Source: Planctomycetes bacterium UBA1146
Lineage (GTDB): Bacteria > Planctomycetota > UBA8108 > UBA1146
Reading direction: 5' to 3'
DNA length: 21,794 nucleotides
NCBI GenBank assembly: GCA_002311345.1
Contig: DCAA01000018.1
Span: 8,999-30,792 of the forward strand
Shown: positions 14,711 through 21,794 of the stretch, piece after piece
Numbering within the stretch: the stretch's first letter is position 1
How the letters are laid out: the number at the start of each line of letters is the position of its first letter
Translations under genes and position numbers: made by a program
The notes under the pieces: generated by a model
Seen by the model: the letters and a program-made list of their open reading frames with translations, nothing else
What the model was told of the DNA's origin: nothing
The model's database searches: none

Positions 14711-16018
14711 CTAGTTGCTCTCGATGGAAGTCGTTGGTTCGAGGCTCCCCGGGAAGGTGCCGATGTCAGATCGGTGAATTTTCCCATCGAAATGAATCAT
14801 TGCCGCTCTGGCGTAGACGAGTTCTTTTGCCTCGACCAGAGAATCTGCCAGGGCAGTGACTCCCAGTACCCGTCCCCCCGAGACGAGGCAACTTCCCTGA
14901 TCGTCTGAACTGGTTCCGGCGTGGAAGACCTGAATCTCGTCATCGATGGCGCTGTAGATTTCTCCTTCGATGATCTGGCCCTTGCGCGGTGCTGCGGGAT
15001 AGCCATCGGAGGCCAGTACCAGGCACAGCGCGTTACGTTCATCCCACGTGACCGATGCTCCAGACGGGCCATCGCCGGCGGTCGCTTCGAGGATATCTGC
15101 GAAATCACTCTGCATACGCATCAGGACTGGCTGTGTTTCCGGGTCTCCGAGTCGACAGTTGTATTCCAGCACTCGTGGTCCCGCCGGAGTCCACATCAGG
15201 CCCGCATAGAGCACACCTGAGTAGTCGACACCATCTGCGACGAGCCCCTCGAGGGTCGGTTCGATGATCTCGGTGCGGATCCGAGCAAGTTCATCCGGTC
15301 CAACGATGTTTCCGGGACAGAAGGCGCCCATGCCTCCGGTATTGGGACCGAGATTGCCATCGAGGAGAGGTTTGTGATCCTGAGCCGGAGGCAGTAACAG
15401 GGCATCGGTTCCACGGACCACTGCCAGTACCGAGACCTCGGGTCCGAAAAGTCTTTCCTCGATCACCACGATCTTGCCGCTTTCGCCGAAGGATTCTCCC
15501 GACAGCATCGCCTCCGCGGCTGCTTGCGCCTGGGCTCGATCGTCACAGACGATGACACCCTTGCCGGCGGCGAGGCCACTGGCCTTGACCACCACCTTCT
15601 CGGGCAGGTGATCGAGTGCAGCAGCCAGTTCTTCGATGGAATGGATGGTGCGGTGTGCGGCGGTCGGGATCCGATGCCGTGCCATGAAGTCCTTGGAGTG
15701 CGCCTTGGAACCCTCGAGGCGAGCGGCGATCGCGCCCGGACCGAAACAGGCGATCCCTGCGGCTCGGACCAGGTCAGCAATACCTGCTACCAGGGGTACC
15801 TCGGGTCCGACGACGACGTGATCGACGTTTTCTACCTTGCAGCGTTGGACGAAGGAGTCGGGAGAGGCGATCAAATCGGTATCTCTCCAGCAGGTCGCGA
15901 TCTTGTCGATGCCGGGATTGCCCGGGCAGGCGATGAGTTGCTCGACACGTGTAGATCGTGCCAGTTGCCAGCAGATGGCGTGCTCACGACCGCCAGAACC
16001 GATGACGACGACCTTCAT
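14711..16018 (-). CDS. purD: Phosphoribosylamine-glycine ligase (GAR synthetase)
   Basis: The enzyme joins glycine to 5-phosphoribosylamine using ATP, the second step of de novo purine synthesis, in the cytosol. The start at 16018 is chosen because AGGAGGT lies 4 bases upstream and MKVVVIGSGGREHA is the usual family N-terminus. The 435-aa length is normal. Landmarks are GSGGREHA, GPEVPLVAGIAD, the ATP-grasp loop VVKASGLAAGKGV, GPEVSVLAV, PNTGGMGAFCP and the metal/ATP motif LEYNCRLGDPETQPVL. It is the last gene of the minus-strand operon. Its ATG overlaps the TGA of the prenyltransferase gene (ATGA, 16015-16018). It is convergent with the small plus-strand ORF ending at 14664; the 46-bp gap shows no clear terminator. 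Confidence 0.97.
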   Translation of the reverse strand: MKVVVIGSGGREHAICWQLARSTRVEQLIACPGNPGIDKIATCWRDTDLIASPDSFVQRCKVENVDHVVVGPEVPLVAGIADLVRAAGIACFGPGAIAARLEGSKAHSKDFMARHRIPTAAHRTIHSIEELAAALDHLPEKVVVKASGLAAGKGVIVCDDRAQAQAAAEAMLSGESFGESGKIVVIEERLFGPEVSVLAVVRGTDALLLPPAQDHKPLLDGNLGPNTGGMGAFCPGNIVGPDELARIRTEIIEPTLEGLVADGVDYSGVLYAGLMWTPAGPRVLEYNCRLGDPETQPVLMRMQSDFADILEATAGDGPSGASVTWDERNALCLVLASDGYPAAPRKGQIIEGEIYSAIDDEIQVFHAGTSSDDQGSCLVSGGRVLGVTALADSLVEAKELVYARAAMIHFDGKIHRSDIGTFPGSLEPTTSIESN

Positions 16019-16878
16019 TGGGACCTCCTCGAAGATGGATTGGGATTCCCGAGTAACGTCCACGGACGCAACAGGATCCAACTCAAGACGATGAGCGCAG
16101 GAACCAGCAGTTGAGGGTAGGTAACGACTGCCCGCAGATCAACCAGTGGTAGGGCAGTGAGCAGTCCGAATGTACAAGCGGATGCTGATTTTTGACTTGT
16201 GGGGAATCCGACCACCAGCAGCCAGCTGAGCAAGATCACCGTGAGGGAAATATTTGCCACCTCGGGTGCGCGTATCAGGCTATAGGAAAAGACCACCACC
16301 AGGCACACCAGCAGGAAGCGCAGTTGCAGCGAACGGGGCCGCCCACGTTCTTCCTCCTGCGAAAAGTGGGTGACAGCCGCGGTGAAGAGACCGATCTCGA
16401 GGGCGTGCGGCAGCGCCAGGAAATCAGCAGCGCCCCCGGCAAAGGCGGCACCCACCAGCACGATGGAAGCACGAACTGCTCCCATCACCAGCGGTCCCAG
16501 GAGAGGGATTTCCTTGACGACAAGATCGTACAGAGCGACGAACATGATCGCTGCCGCCGCAAAGATCCGCGACTCTTGTGGCATCCAGACCAACCCTGAG
16601 ACGACGACCATGAACAGCAGGATCAGTGCCCTTCGAGCGGCCCTCGTCGAGATCTGTCCGCAAGGGATTGGTCGCCCGGGCGAGGTGACTGTGTCTTTTT
16701 TTCTGTCGACGTAGTCGTTGAGCCCCATCCCCAGCATGTAGAGGGCCAGGGTCCAGGTCAGAAGCATTATCCAGAGGCGAGCATCCAGCGCCCAGCCTGC
16801 CAGTGCTGCTCCTGCGATGACATTCGACAATGCGGTCGGAGCGAGTCGGAGGCGGAAAAAACGGAGCCAGTGCGTCAC
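16015..16878 (-). CDS. UbiA-family membrane prenyltransferase
   Basis: UbiA enzymes transfer a polyprenyl chain from its diphosphate to an aromatic or other acceptor inside the membrane. The 287-aa product has about eight to nine hydrophobic segments. The first conserved motif is complete: Asn54-Asp55-x2-Asp58-x3-Asp62, followed by Arg69-Pro-x-Pro-x-Gly (LNDYVDRKKDTV, GRPIPCGQIS). The second motif region reads ALYDLVVKE (Tyr117, Asp118, Lys122), resembling the YxxxxK variant rather than the full second DxxxD of MenA or UbiA. The acceptor is therefore unclear: a quinone ring, a lipid headgroup or an EboC-like role are all possible. The GTG start overlaps the rseP stop (GTGA, 16875-16878). Placement with ispC suggests a link to isoprenoid supply. 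Confidence 0.88.
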   Translation of the reverse strand: MTHWLRFFRLRLAPTALSNVIAGAALAGWALDARLWIMLLTWTLALYMLGMGLNDYVDRKKDTVTSPGRPIPCGQISTRAARRALILLFMVVVSGLVWMPQESRIFAAAAIMFVALYDLVVKEIPLLGPLVMGAVRASIVLVGAAFAGGAADFLALPHALEIGLFTAAVTHFSQEEERGRPRSLQLRFLLVCLVVVFSYSLIRAPEVANISLTVILLSWLLVVGFPTSQKSASACTFGLLTALPLVDLRAVVTYPQLLVPALIVLSWILLRPWTLLGNPNPSSRRSQ

Positions 16879-18935
16879 CAGAGACGAATCAGATCGTTAT
16901 AGGTGACAAAGAGTGCCAGCGAGATCAGCAGCAAGAACGCCACGAGATGTGCGTAGTGCTGAATCTTCTCGGGAACCGGTCGACCTCGAATTCCCTCGAT
17001 GGTGAGAAAGAGGATGTGCCCGCCATCGAGAATGGGGAATGGAAGCAGGTTGAAGATCCCCAGGTTGATGCTGATGAGAGCCAGCAAGAAGAACAGGTTG
17101 CCGAATCCAACCTCGGATACCTTGCGTCCAAGATCGATGATTCCGACCGGCCCGTTGAGATTCTTGCCGTGAACATCTCCTGCGAAAAGTGCTCTCAAGG
17201 TCAGAAAGATACGGCCTCCCCAGATCCACGACTGTCGTCCACCCTGGATCACAGCGTCACCGACAGCAAGCTGCTCGGTGAACTGATCCGCCGCCATGGC
17301 GATCCCAAGAGGTTGGCCGAGAGTGAGCGGTGCCAGTTCTACTTCGTTGGTAGACCCTGAGGGATCGGTGAAGGAGATGGAGACCAGTCCTTCGGAACCG
17401 ATGATGGCAGCGGAGAGATCCATCCACTGATCGATCTTGATGCCGTTCACTTCTCGGATGATCGATCCTGCCTCCAGCGATGAATCGTGTGCCGGAGAAC
17501 CAGGAACGGTGCGACCGATCCGGGCCGGATTGCCGAGAATAACATTGAGAGTCAAATCTTCCTCAGCGATGACGGATTGGATCGGATGCGGTTGTCGTGG
17601 ATTACACCACTCGATAGAAGTCCCCGCCGGGATTTCCTCATCGATGTAGTCGATGGCGCCGATGTTCCGGCTTCCCACCCTGATCAGTTCTGCTCCGATG
17701 GGAATCTCGAGAAGCTGGGTTCCTTTCCCTGTCTTGACGACGGTGCGAACGCCGGATCCGATGATCAGTGATTCTCCGAGCATCCGGCGTAGATCCTCGC
17801 TGCCCACTGCTCGCTTCTCTCCCATACGATTGGTGAGCATCAATTCGACATCGCGGTCCTCTACGACTCGTCCGATGGCGATGAGATCGAGCACCTCGAC
17901 CGCCAGGCTCGGTTGTCCCTCGGCCTCGATGGAAACGATCTCTTCGCCGACCTGAAACAATTCGCTGGCCTGTGTACCTGGTTGAACCGCCTGTACCGTT
18001 CGCATCCGGGGAAGCACACCGATCTCACGGGAAGTGCCATCGTCGGGGGGGGAGAGTTCGATGGTGGCGACCAGCATTTCGCCATCGCGTTCGATCTCCA
18101 GATCCAGACTGCCACGGGCGGTCGAACTTCTCAGTACCGAGAGGCTCCTCAACATGCGGTCAGCAGTGAGTCCCCTGGCACTGACCGCTATCAGATCTTG
18201 CGATGGAATCGAGACACGCACTCCTGTCAGTCGATCTCCTATCTGTATGCCGACCTCGTCAGCGAGACCGCCTTCTTTGACCAGAGCGATTTGATCGGAG
18301 ATCGCCGGCTGAATGCCGATCCGATACCTTCCTGCAACGGGATCCCACAACGGATCGATGTCGACTTCGACGACCGATTGATCACGTTCGATGGTGAGAA
18401 CTACCGGTTGAGAGCCACCGGAAAGGGCGATGGCGGTGGCGACGTTGGAATAATCACTCCAGAATTCACCGTTGACAGCCGTGATCAGGTCACCGGAGCG
18501 GACCCCTGCGTTCCACGCAGGTCCCATCGCGACCGCATTGCCGACAATTGCGGTCTGTTGTTTGACTCCAACGCTATAGGCGAGGATGAACAGCAAGAAT
18601 CCGAAGATCAGATTCATCGTTGCACCGGCGACCAGGATCAGTAGTCGCGAAGGTATTGGTTTCTTGTGGAACTCGTCACCAGAATCGGTTCTCGGTTCGC
18701 CCGGTTCTTCTCCTGCCATCTTGACGTAGCCACCCAGTGGGACCAGGCCGATGACGTACTCGGTATCTCCATAGGTGAATGCCAGCAGTCGCGCACGCCA
18801 GCCAAAGATGGTCGGCTGAAATCCTACGGCAAAGGTATCTACGCGTACGCCTACAAACTTCGCCGCCAGGAAGTGGCCGAGTTCGTGGACGAAGATGAGG
18901 AAGCCAATCCCGAGGATTGCCAGAATGATGTTCAA
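16875..18935 (-). CDS. rseP: RIP metalloprotease RseP (site-2 protease) with about four PDZ-like domains
   Basis: Site-2 proteases cut transmembrane segments, typically anti-sigma factors or signal-peptide remnants. A TTG at 18944 is in frame, but AGGAG (18945-18949) abuts it. The TTG at 18935 lies 9 bases from that site and overlaps the ispC stop as TTGA, matching the other junctions, so 18935 is chosen. The 686-aa product has TM1 with the zinc motif His17-Glu18-x-x-His21 (FVHELGHF), LGGYVKMAGE, a second TM, a long periplasmic region, the LDG motif (PFPILDGGHILF, Asp ~637) and a last TM. The periplasmic part contains four PDZ-like segments, recognisable by GPAWNAGVRSGDLITAVNG, GGLADEVGIQIGDRL, GTQASELFQVGEEIVSI and GSPAHDSSLEAGSIIREVNG. 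E. coli RseP is about 450 aa with two. Confidence 0.95.
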   Translation of the reverse strand: MNIILAILGIGFLIFVHELGHFLAAKFVGVRVDTFAVGFQPTIFGWRARLLAFTYGDTEYVIGLVPLGGYVKMAGEEPGEPRTDSGDEFHKKPIPSRLLILVAGATMNLIFGFLLFILAYSVGVKQQTAIVGNAVAMGPAWNAGVRSGDLITAVNGEFWSDYSNVATAIALSGGSQPVVLTIERDQSVVEVDIDPLWDPVAGRYRIGIQPAISDQIALVKEGGLADEVGIQIGDRLTGVRVSIPSQDLIAVSARGLTADRMLRSLSVLRSSTARGSLDLEIERDGEMLVATIELSPPDDGTSREIGVLPRMRTVQAVQPGTQASELFQVGEEIVSIEAEGQPSLAVEVLDLIAIGRVVEDRDVELMLTNRMGEKRAVGSEDLRRMLGESLIIGSGVRTVVKTGKGTQLLEIPIGAELIRVGSRNIGAIDYIDEEIPAGTSIEWCNPRQPHPIQSVIAEEDLTLNVILGNPARIGRTVPGSPAHDSSLEAGSIIREVNGIKIDQWMDLSAAIIGSEGLVSISFTDPSGSTNEVELAPLTLGQPLGIAMAADQFTEQLAVGDAVIQGGRQSWIWGGRIFLTLRALFAGDVHGKNLNGPVGIIDLGRKVSEVGFGNLFFLLALISINLGIFNLLPFPILDGGHILFLTIEGIRGRPVPEKIQHYAHLVAFLLLISLALFVTYNDLIRLW

Positions 18936-20125
18936 TGTACCCAACTCCTGACTCGTTGGCGGGCTTCTAGGTCCGCCTCGATGACCTGGTCGAGGTGTTC
19001 GACCTGGACCGGAGAATGCTCTACCAGAGCTCTCTCGACCAGATCGTATATCTTGAAGAATCCTACATCACCACGCAGGAATGCCGCGACTGCTTCTTCG
19101 TCCGCTGCGTTAAAAACTGCTCCCAGGGTTGTTCCGGGGTTCTCGACAACGACAGCCCCGATCTCCAGGGCAGGGAAGGTGTCCGCATCGATGGGCTCGA
19201 AGGTGAGTTCTCCGCGTCCGACAAGATCGAGAGGTTGGAAGTTGCCTGGGTGTCTCTCTCCACGATAGAGCGCATTGCGGATCGGGACCTTCATGTCGGG
19301 CTCGCTCAGTTGCGCCATGCAACTGCCATCATGAAACTCGACGAGGGCATGGATGATCGATTGCGGATGGATGACCACTTCGATTCCCCCCGGAGGTAGG
19401 CCAAAGAGTTCCCGAGCTTCGATCACCTCTAGGACCTTGTTGAACAGGGTCGCACTGTCGACGCTGATCCTGGAACCCATCTGCCAGGTCGGATGGTCGA
19501 GCGCTTGCTCGGGAGTCGCCTGCTCGATCTGTTCTCTTGGTAATCCGCGGAACGGCCCTCCCGAGGCGGTGAGAACGATTCGTTCGATGGCGGAATGATC
19601 CGAAGCACCTATACATTGAAGGATCGCTCCATGTTCCGAATCGACCGGAATGATGTGGGCCCCTGTTTTCTGGGCGACCGATCTGAGCAATGGACCAGCC
19701 GTGACCAATGACTCCTTGTTGGCCAGCGCCAGATCGATGCCGGCCTCCAGTGTCGAAAGACTGGCACGAAGGCCTGCCGCGCCGGTGATTCCATTGAGCA
19801 CCAGGTCGAGATCCATCTCTCGGATGCACTGCAACTGGGCGGCCTCTCCGGCGAGCCATTGAATCCGCTCGGCTGCTGGTGCCAGGGAGCCGGTAGGCAG
19901 ATCATCTTCGGGGTCGATGACCACTATTCGTTCTGGACCCAGAGCCTCGGCCTGTTCGAGCAGAGGTTCGATGCGGCGACCCGCTGAGATCAATACCGGT
20001 TGAAGAACCCCGTGTGATTCTGCGACCACTTCGAGAGCCTGTTTGCCGATCGATCCGGTACTGCCTAGGATGGCGATCCTACGGCGATCGGATTTCGAGT
20101 TGCCCCTGGAAGTGGCGCGATTCAC
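18932..20125 (-). CDS. ispC: 1-deoxy-D-xylulose 5-phosphate reductoisomerase
   Basis: The enzyme (also called Dxr) converts DXP to MEP using NADPH and a divalent metal, the committed step of the MEP isoprenoid pathway. The GTG start at 20125 has AGAGG 5 bases upstream. The 397-aa product matches family length. It has the NADPH loop GSTGSIG (21-27), LVLNGITGAAGL, NKES (136-139), the metal ligands Asp162 and Glu164 in DSEH, the substrate loop TASGGPFRG, WQMGSRISVDSATLFNKVLEVIEA, and HPQSIIHALVEFHDGS. It is the first gene of the minus-strand operon and is followed by rseP with a 4-bp overlap. The dxr-rseP order is conserved in many bacteria. The promoter should lie in the 143-bp divergent gap shared with lgt. 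Confidence 0.98.
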   Translation of the reverse strand: MNRATSRGNSKSDRRRIAILGSTGSIGKQALEVVAESHGVLQPVLISAGRRIEPLLEQAEALGPERIVVIDPEDDLPTGSLAPAAERIQWLAGEAAQLQCIREMDLDLVLNGITGAAGLRASLSTLEAGIDLALANKESLVTAGPLLRSVAQKTGAHIIPVDSEHGAILQCIGASDHSAIERIVLTASGGPFRGLPREQIEQATPEQALDHPTWQMGSRISVDSATLFNKVLEVIEARELFGLPPGGIEVVIHPQSIIHALVEFHDGSCMAQLSEPDMKVPIRNALYRGERHPGNFQPLDLVGRGELTFEPIDADTFPALEIGAVVVENPGTTLGAVFNAADEEAVAAFLRGDVGFFKIYDLVERALVEHSPVQVEHLDQVIEADLEARQRVRSWVH

Positions 20126-20257
20126 CGTAACCTCTCTTCAGTGCCTCAAGGGTACCGGAAGGAGGTCCCCGGGTGCATGGGCCTTTCGAGCTTGTCTCGA
20201 GCACGCTCTTGCGATCGCTTCTTGATGAGCCAGGAAACCTCGGTTAGGCAGAGGGAA

Positions 20258-20271
20258 AGGAGGCGCCCCTG
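20258..20271 (+). promoter_or_regulatory. Ribosome-binding site supporting a CTG start for lgt
   Basis: AGGAGG at 20258-20263 lies 5 bases before CTG 20269-20271 and 17 bases before TTG 20281. An in-frame TAG at 20245-20247 rules out starts further upstream, and no ATG, GTG or TTG lies between it and 20281. The spacing therefore favours CTG as initiator. Confidence 0.5.
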
Positions 20272-21123
20272 TACCGCGAGTTGTTTCGGATTCCGACACC
20301 ATTCGGCGATTTTCCCGTATTCGGTTACGGCGCGATGGTGCTACTCGGGGTTCTGGGAGCTGTGCTTGTGCTTCGAGCCGGGGCCAGACGGAGCCAGGTC
20401 GATCCCGATCGGCTGACCGATCTCGCGGTATTGCTGGTACTTTTTGGGGTCATCGGCGGCAGAATCTGGTACCTGATCCAGTACCGACACGAGGTCTATG
20501 CGACCGGCGACTGGCTGGAAACCTTCCGCCTCTGGCGGGGTGGCCTGGTCCTCTACGGAGCCATCGCAGGTGGCCTGATCGCGCTGGCATGGTTCCAGCG
20601 CAAGCAACGATATGGACCCTGGCGTGCGCTGCTCGATCTGATTGCGCCCGCTTTGGCCCTGGGCATCGCATTCGGGCGACTCGGCTGCTATCTCAACGGT
20701 TGCTGCTGGGGGGAGGTGTGTGCGGCTGACTGGCCGCTGGCGGCGATATTTCCGCCCGGGAGCCCTGCATCGATTTCCCATGGCGATGGATTGTCCTCGA
20801 GCCCAGCGCTCTATCCGACCCAGCTCTACTCGGCGTGTCAGGGGCTGATTCTGGCCATCATCTTGTGGCGGGCCGGGGCTCATCTGGGCCATCGACCGGG
20901 CCGGACCTTCGCTCTTTTCCTGGGCCTGTATGCGCCCGGAAGAGCCGTAATCGAGTTGATACGGGCTGATCACGGCGTTGGGCCCGGCCAGTGGACCGTT
21001 TCTCAACTGGCCTCCGTGGTGGCGCTGACGCTGGCGCTGGCGTTGTGGTTTCGAGCGCCACACCAACATCGTCCGGGTCCATCGGATCCCGTCTTGCCGA
21101 CGGGGCCCACCCCGGGATCCTGA
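20269..21123 (+). CDS. lgt: Prolipoprotein diacylglyceryl transferase, cysteine-variant active-site motif
   Basis: Lgt moves a diacylglyceryl group from phosphatidylglycerol to the lipobox cysteine of prolipoproteins, the first lipoprotein maturation step, in the inner membrane. The CTG at 20269 gives 284 aa starting MYRELFRIP, a family-like N-terminus with ideal ribosome-binding spacing; TTG 20281 is the alternative. Landmarks are FPVFGYGAMV, IGGRIWYLIQ, RGGLVLYGAIAGG, the signature FGRLGCYLNGCCWG (135-148) and GRAVIELIR near the end. By the E. coli scheme the arginines of the signature (Arg137) and the C-terminal GRAVIE, plus its Glu, are kept. The positions of His103, Asn146 and Glu151 are Tyr, Cys140 and Cys145. 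The gene is divergent from ispC and followed by the rRNA operon. Hydrophobic segments fit a seven-TM protein. Confidence 0.9.
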   Translation: MYRELFRIPTPFGDFPVFGYGAMVLLGVLGAVLVLRAGARRSQVDPDRLTDLAVLLVLFGVIGGRIWYLIQYRHEVYATGDWLETFRLWRGGLVLYGAIAGGLIALAWFQRKQRYGPWRALLDLIAPALALGIAFGRLGCYLNGCCWGEVCAADWPLAAIFPPGSPASISHGDGLSSSPALYPTQLYSACQGLILAIILWRAGAHLGHRPGRTFALFLGLYAPGRAVIELIRADHGVGPGQWTVSQLASVVALTLALALWFRAPHQHRPGPSDPVLPTGPTPGS

Positions 21124-21184
21124 TAATTGTTCCAACTCCGCAATTGCACTTGGTTTGGAAATGTCCGAAAATCTCATATCGCAG

Positions 21185-21212
21185 TTGACGTGCGGGAATA
21201 GATCTGTAGGAT
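21185..21212 (+). promoter_or_regulatory. Candidate rRNA operon promoter
   Basis: TTGACG (21185-21190) matches five of six bases of the -35 consensus. TAGGAT (21207-21212) matches four of six at -10, with a 16-bp spacer. It lies about 310 bases upstream of the mature 16S start, a normal position for an rRNA leader promoter, and downstream of the lgt stop. Confidence 0.6.
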
Positions 21213-21330
21213 CCTCTCTCCGCTCGTATTGTGCGCACATGATGGTTTTCCCACTAGGCGATTCTTCGTGATCGGTTTCGGGGTTTTCCGGCCGGTTTTG
21301 GGGACTTTGCCGTGTGTGTGCTTGCGAGAT

Positions 21331-21342
21331 TGTTCTTTGAAA
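21331..21342 (+). promoter_or_regulatory. boxA antitermination element in the rRNA leader
   Basis: TGTTCTTTGAAA closely matches the rRNA boxA consensus (TGYTCTTTRA-type) bound as RNA by NusB and NusE (S10). It lies between the candidate promoter and 16S. boxA is expected in rrn leaders, where it protects the untranslated transcript from Rho. Confidence 0.8.
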
Positions 21343-21370
21343 TTTAGGGCCCGTGACGCGTAGAAGGTCG

Positions 21371-21438
21371 TATGCCGTGCCATTCCCGGTGCGGTATGCA
21401 ACAGACCTGAACGTGAGTTCAGTGTAATTGATAATTAC
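21371..21438 (+). promoter_or_regulatory. Three consecutive hairpins in the 16S leader
   Basis: Hairpin 1 pairs 21371-21381 with 21388-21398 (11 pairs including four G-U, 6-nt loop). Hairpin 2 pairs CTGAAC (21407-21412) with GTTCAG (21417-21422) around a GUGA tetraloop of GNRA type. Hairpin 3 pairs GTAATT (21424-21429) with AATTAC (21433-21438) around GAT. They lie 83-150 bases before 16S, where processing and assembly signals are usual. Confidence 0.5.
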
Positions 21439-21520
21439 TAATGTGATGCGACGTCGTCAGGGTGTTCCAACGTTTTCACCTCGTGTGATTCGTGGGATGA
21501 ACTGTCGACATGCCAGATAA

Positions 21521-21794
21521 AAACTGAAGGGTTTGATACTGGCTCAGAACGTACGCTGACGGAATGGATTAGGCATGCAAGTCGAACGAGCGAACTCTTC
21601 GGAGTGAGCTAGTGGCGAACGGGTGAGTAATGCGTGGATGACCTGCCCTGATGAGGGGGACAACCATTCGAAAGGATGGCTAATACCGCATACGGTCGCC
21701 AGGTTTTCCTGGTGAGCAAAGCTGGCTTCGGCTGGCGCTTCAGGAGGGGTTCACGTGCTATTAGTTTGTTGGTGGGGTAACGGCCTACCAAGGC
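21521..21794 (+). rRNA. rrs: 16S ribosomal RNA, 5' part (runs off the window)
   Basis: AAACTGAAGGGTTTGATACT aligns with E. coli 16S positions 1-20, so base 21521 corresponds to position 1. Further conserved blocks follow: GGCTCAGAACG, TGGATTAGGCATGCAAGTCG, GTGGCGAACGGGTGAGTAATG, GGCTAATACCGCATA and GGTGGGGTAACGGCCTACCA. The last falls just before the E. coli ~position 280 region. The gene is cut by the window edge after 274 bases. The GGATTAGGCATGCAAGTCGA stretch is planctomycete-like. The promoter, boxA and structured leader lie directly upstream. Confidence 0.98.

Noticed and set aside
17913..18644. 243-codon plus-strand frame antisense to rseP
   Set aside because: rseP motifs (HELGH, PDZ-like segments, LDG) are on the minus strand. 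The plus-strand product is a Gly/Asp/Arg-rich shadow.
20341..21240. 299-codon minus-strand frame antisense to lgt and extending into the rRNA promoter
   Set aside because: It is rich in Gln, Arg and Pro with no membrane or enzyme motifs, while the plus strand encodes the conserved Lgt signature.
21280..21303. G4T4 ... T4G4 mirror arrangement around CCGGCCGG in the rRNA leader, considered as a G-quadruplex or terminator
   Set aside because: Only two runs of four G are present and the halves are mirror rather than inverted repeats, so neither a stable quadruplex nor an intrinsic terminator is supported.
1..21794. CRISPR arrays, insertion sequences, phage genes and tRNA genes
   Set aside because: No regularly spaced direct repeats with unique spacers, no transposase or integrase motifs, no terminal inverted repeats and no tRNA cloverleaf were seen.

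Overview
The window looks like chromosomal DNA from a member of the Planctomycetota, or a close relative. Three consecutive secreted proteins end in the Cys-bounded paired EF-hand ('dockerin type I') module common in that phylum. The start of a 16S rRNA gene at the right edge has planctomycete-like sequence and differs from the universal 27F primer site at two bases. DNA is GC-rich, start codons include GTG, TTG and probably CTG, and many genes overlap by 1 to 4 bases.

Layout. (1) 1-5015 (+): a run of secreted proteins. These are the tail of a choice-of-anchor B/LVIVD-repeat protein, a multi-domain secreted protein with a PPC-like region, a seven-blade FG-GAP/VCBS propeller protein, and a small exported leucine-rich-repeat protein. 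The last is interrupted by an in-frame TGA but continues in frame for 53 more codons. (2) 5120-6742 (+): a zinc-dependent MDR dehydrogenase and a cupin. (3) 7044-14664 (+): a putative lipoprotein translationally coupled to recA, then an unusual GspK-type pseudopilin fused to a LamG-like domain. Overlapping with it are two secreted paralogs of unknown function and a small ORF. (4) 20125-14711 (-): an operon in which every gene overlaps the next by 4 bp: ispC (dxr), rseP, a UbiA-family prenyltransferase and purD. It is convergent with region 3. (5) 20269-21123 (+): lgt, divergent from ispC. (6) 21124-21794 (+): a ribosomal RNA leader with a strong-looking promoter, a boxA antitermination element and consecutive hairpins, followed by the 5' 274 bases of 16S rRNA.

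How the genes fit together. Regions 4 to 6 are housekeeping: isoprenoid synthesis, membrane proteolysis, prenyl transfer, purine synthesis, lipoprotein maturation and ribosomes. Region 1 holds lineage-typical exported proteins. The least explained part is the four-gene coupled cassette at 8851-14664 (GspK-LamG protein, paralog pair, small protein). The other item most worth testing is the TGA in the leucine-rich-repeat gene. It directly precedes PNLTD, a context where Cys-type LRRs usually carry Cys. It is followed at SECIS-like spacing by a perfect 8-bp hairpin with a GGU loop. A plain nonsense mutation remains the simplest explanation.
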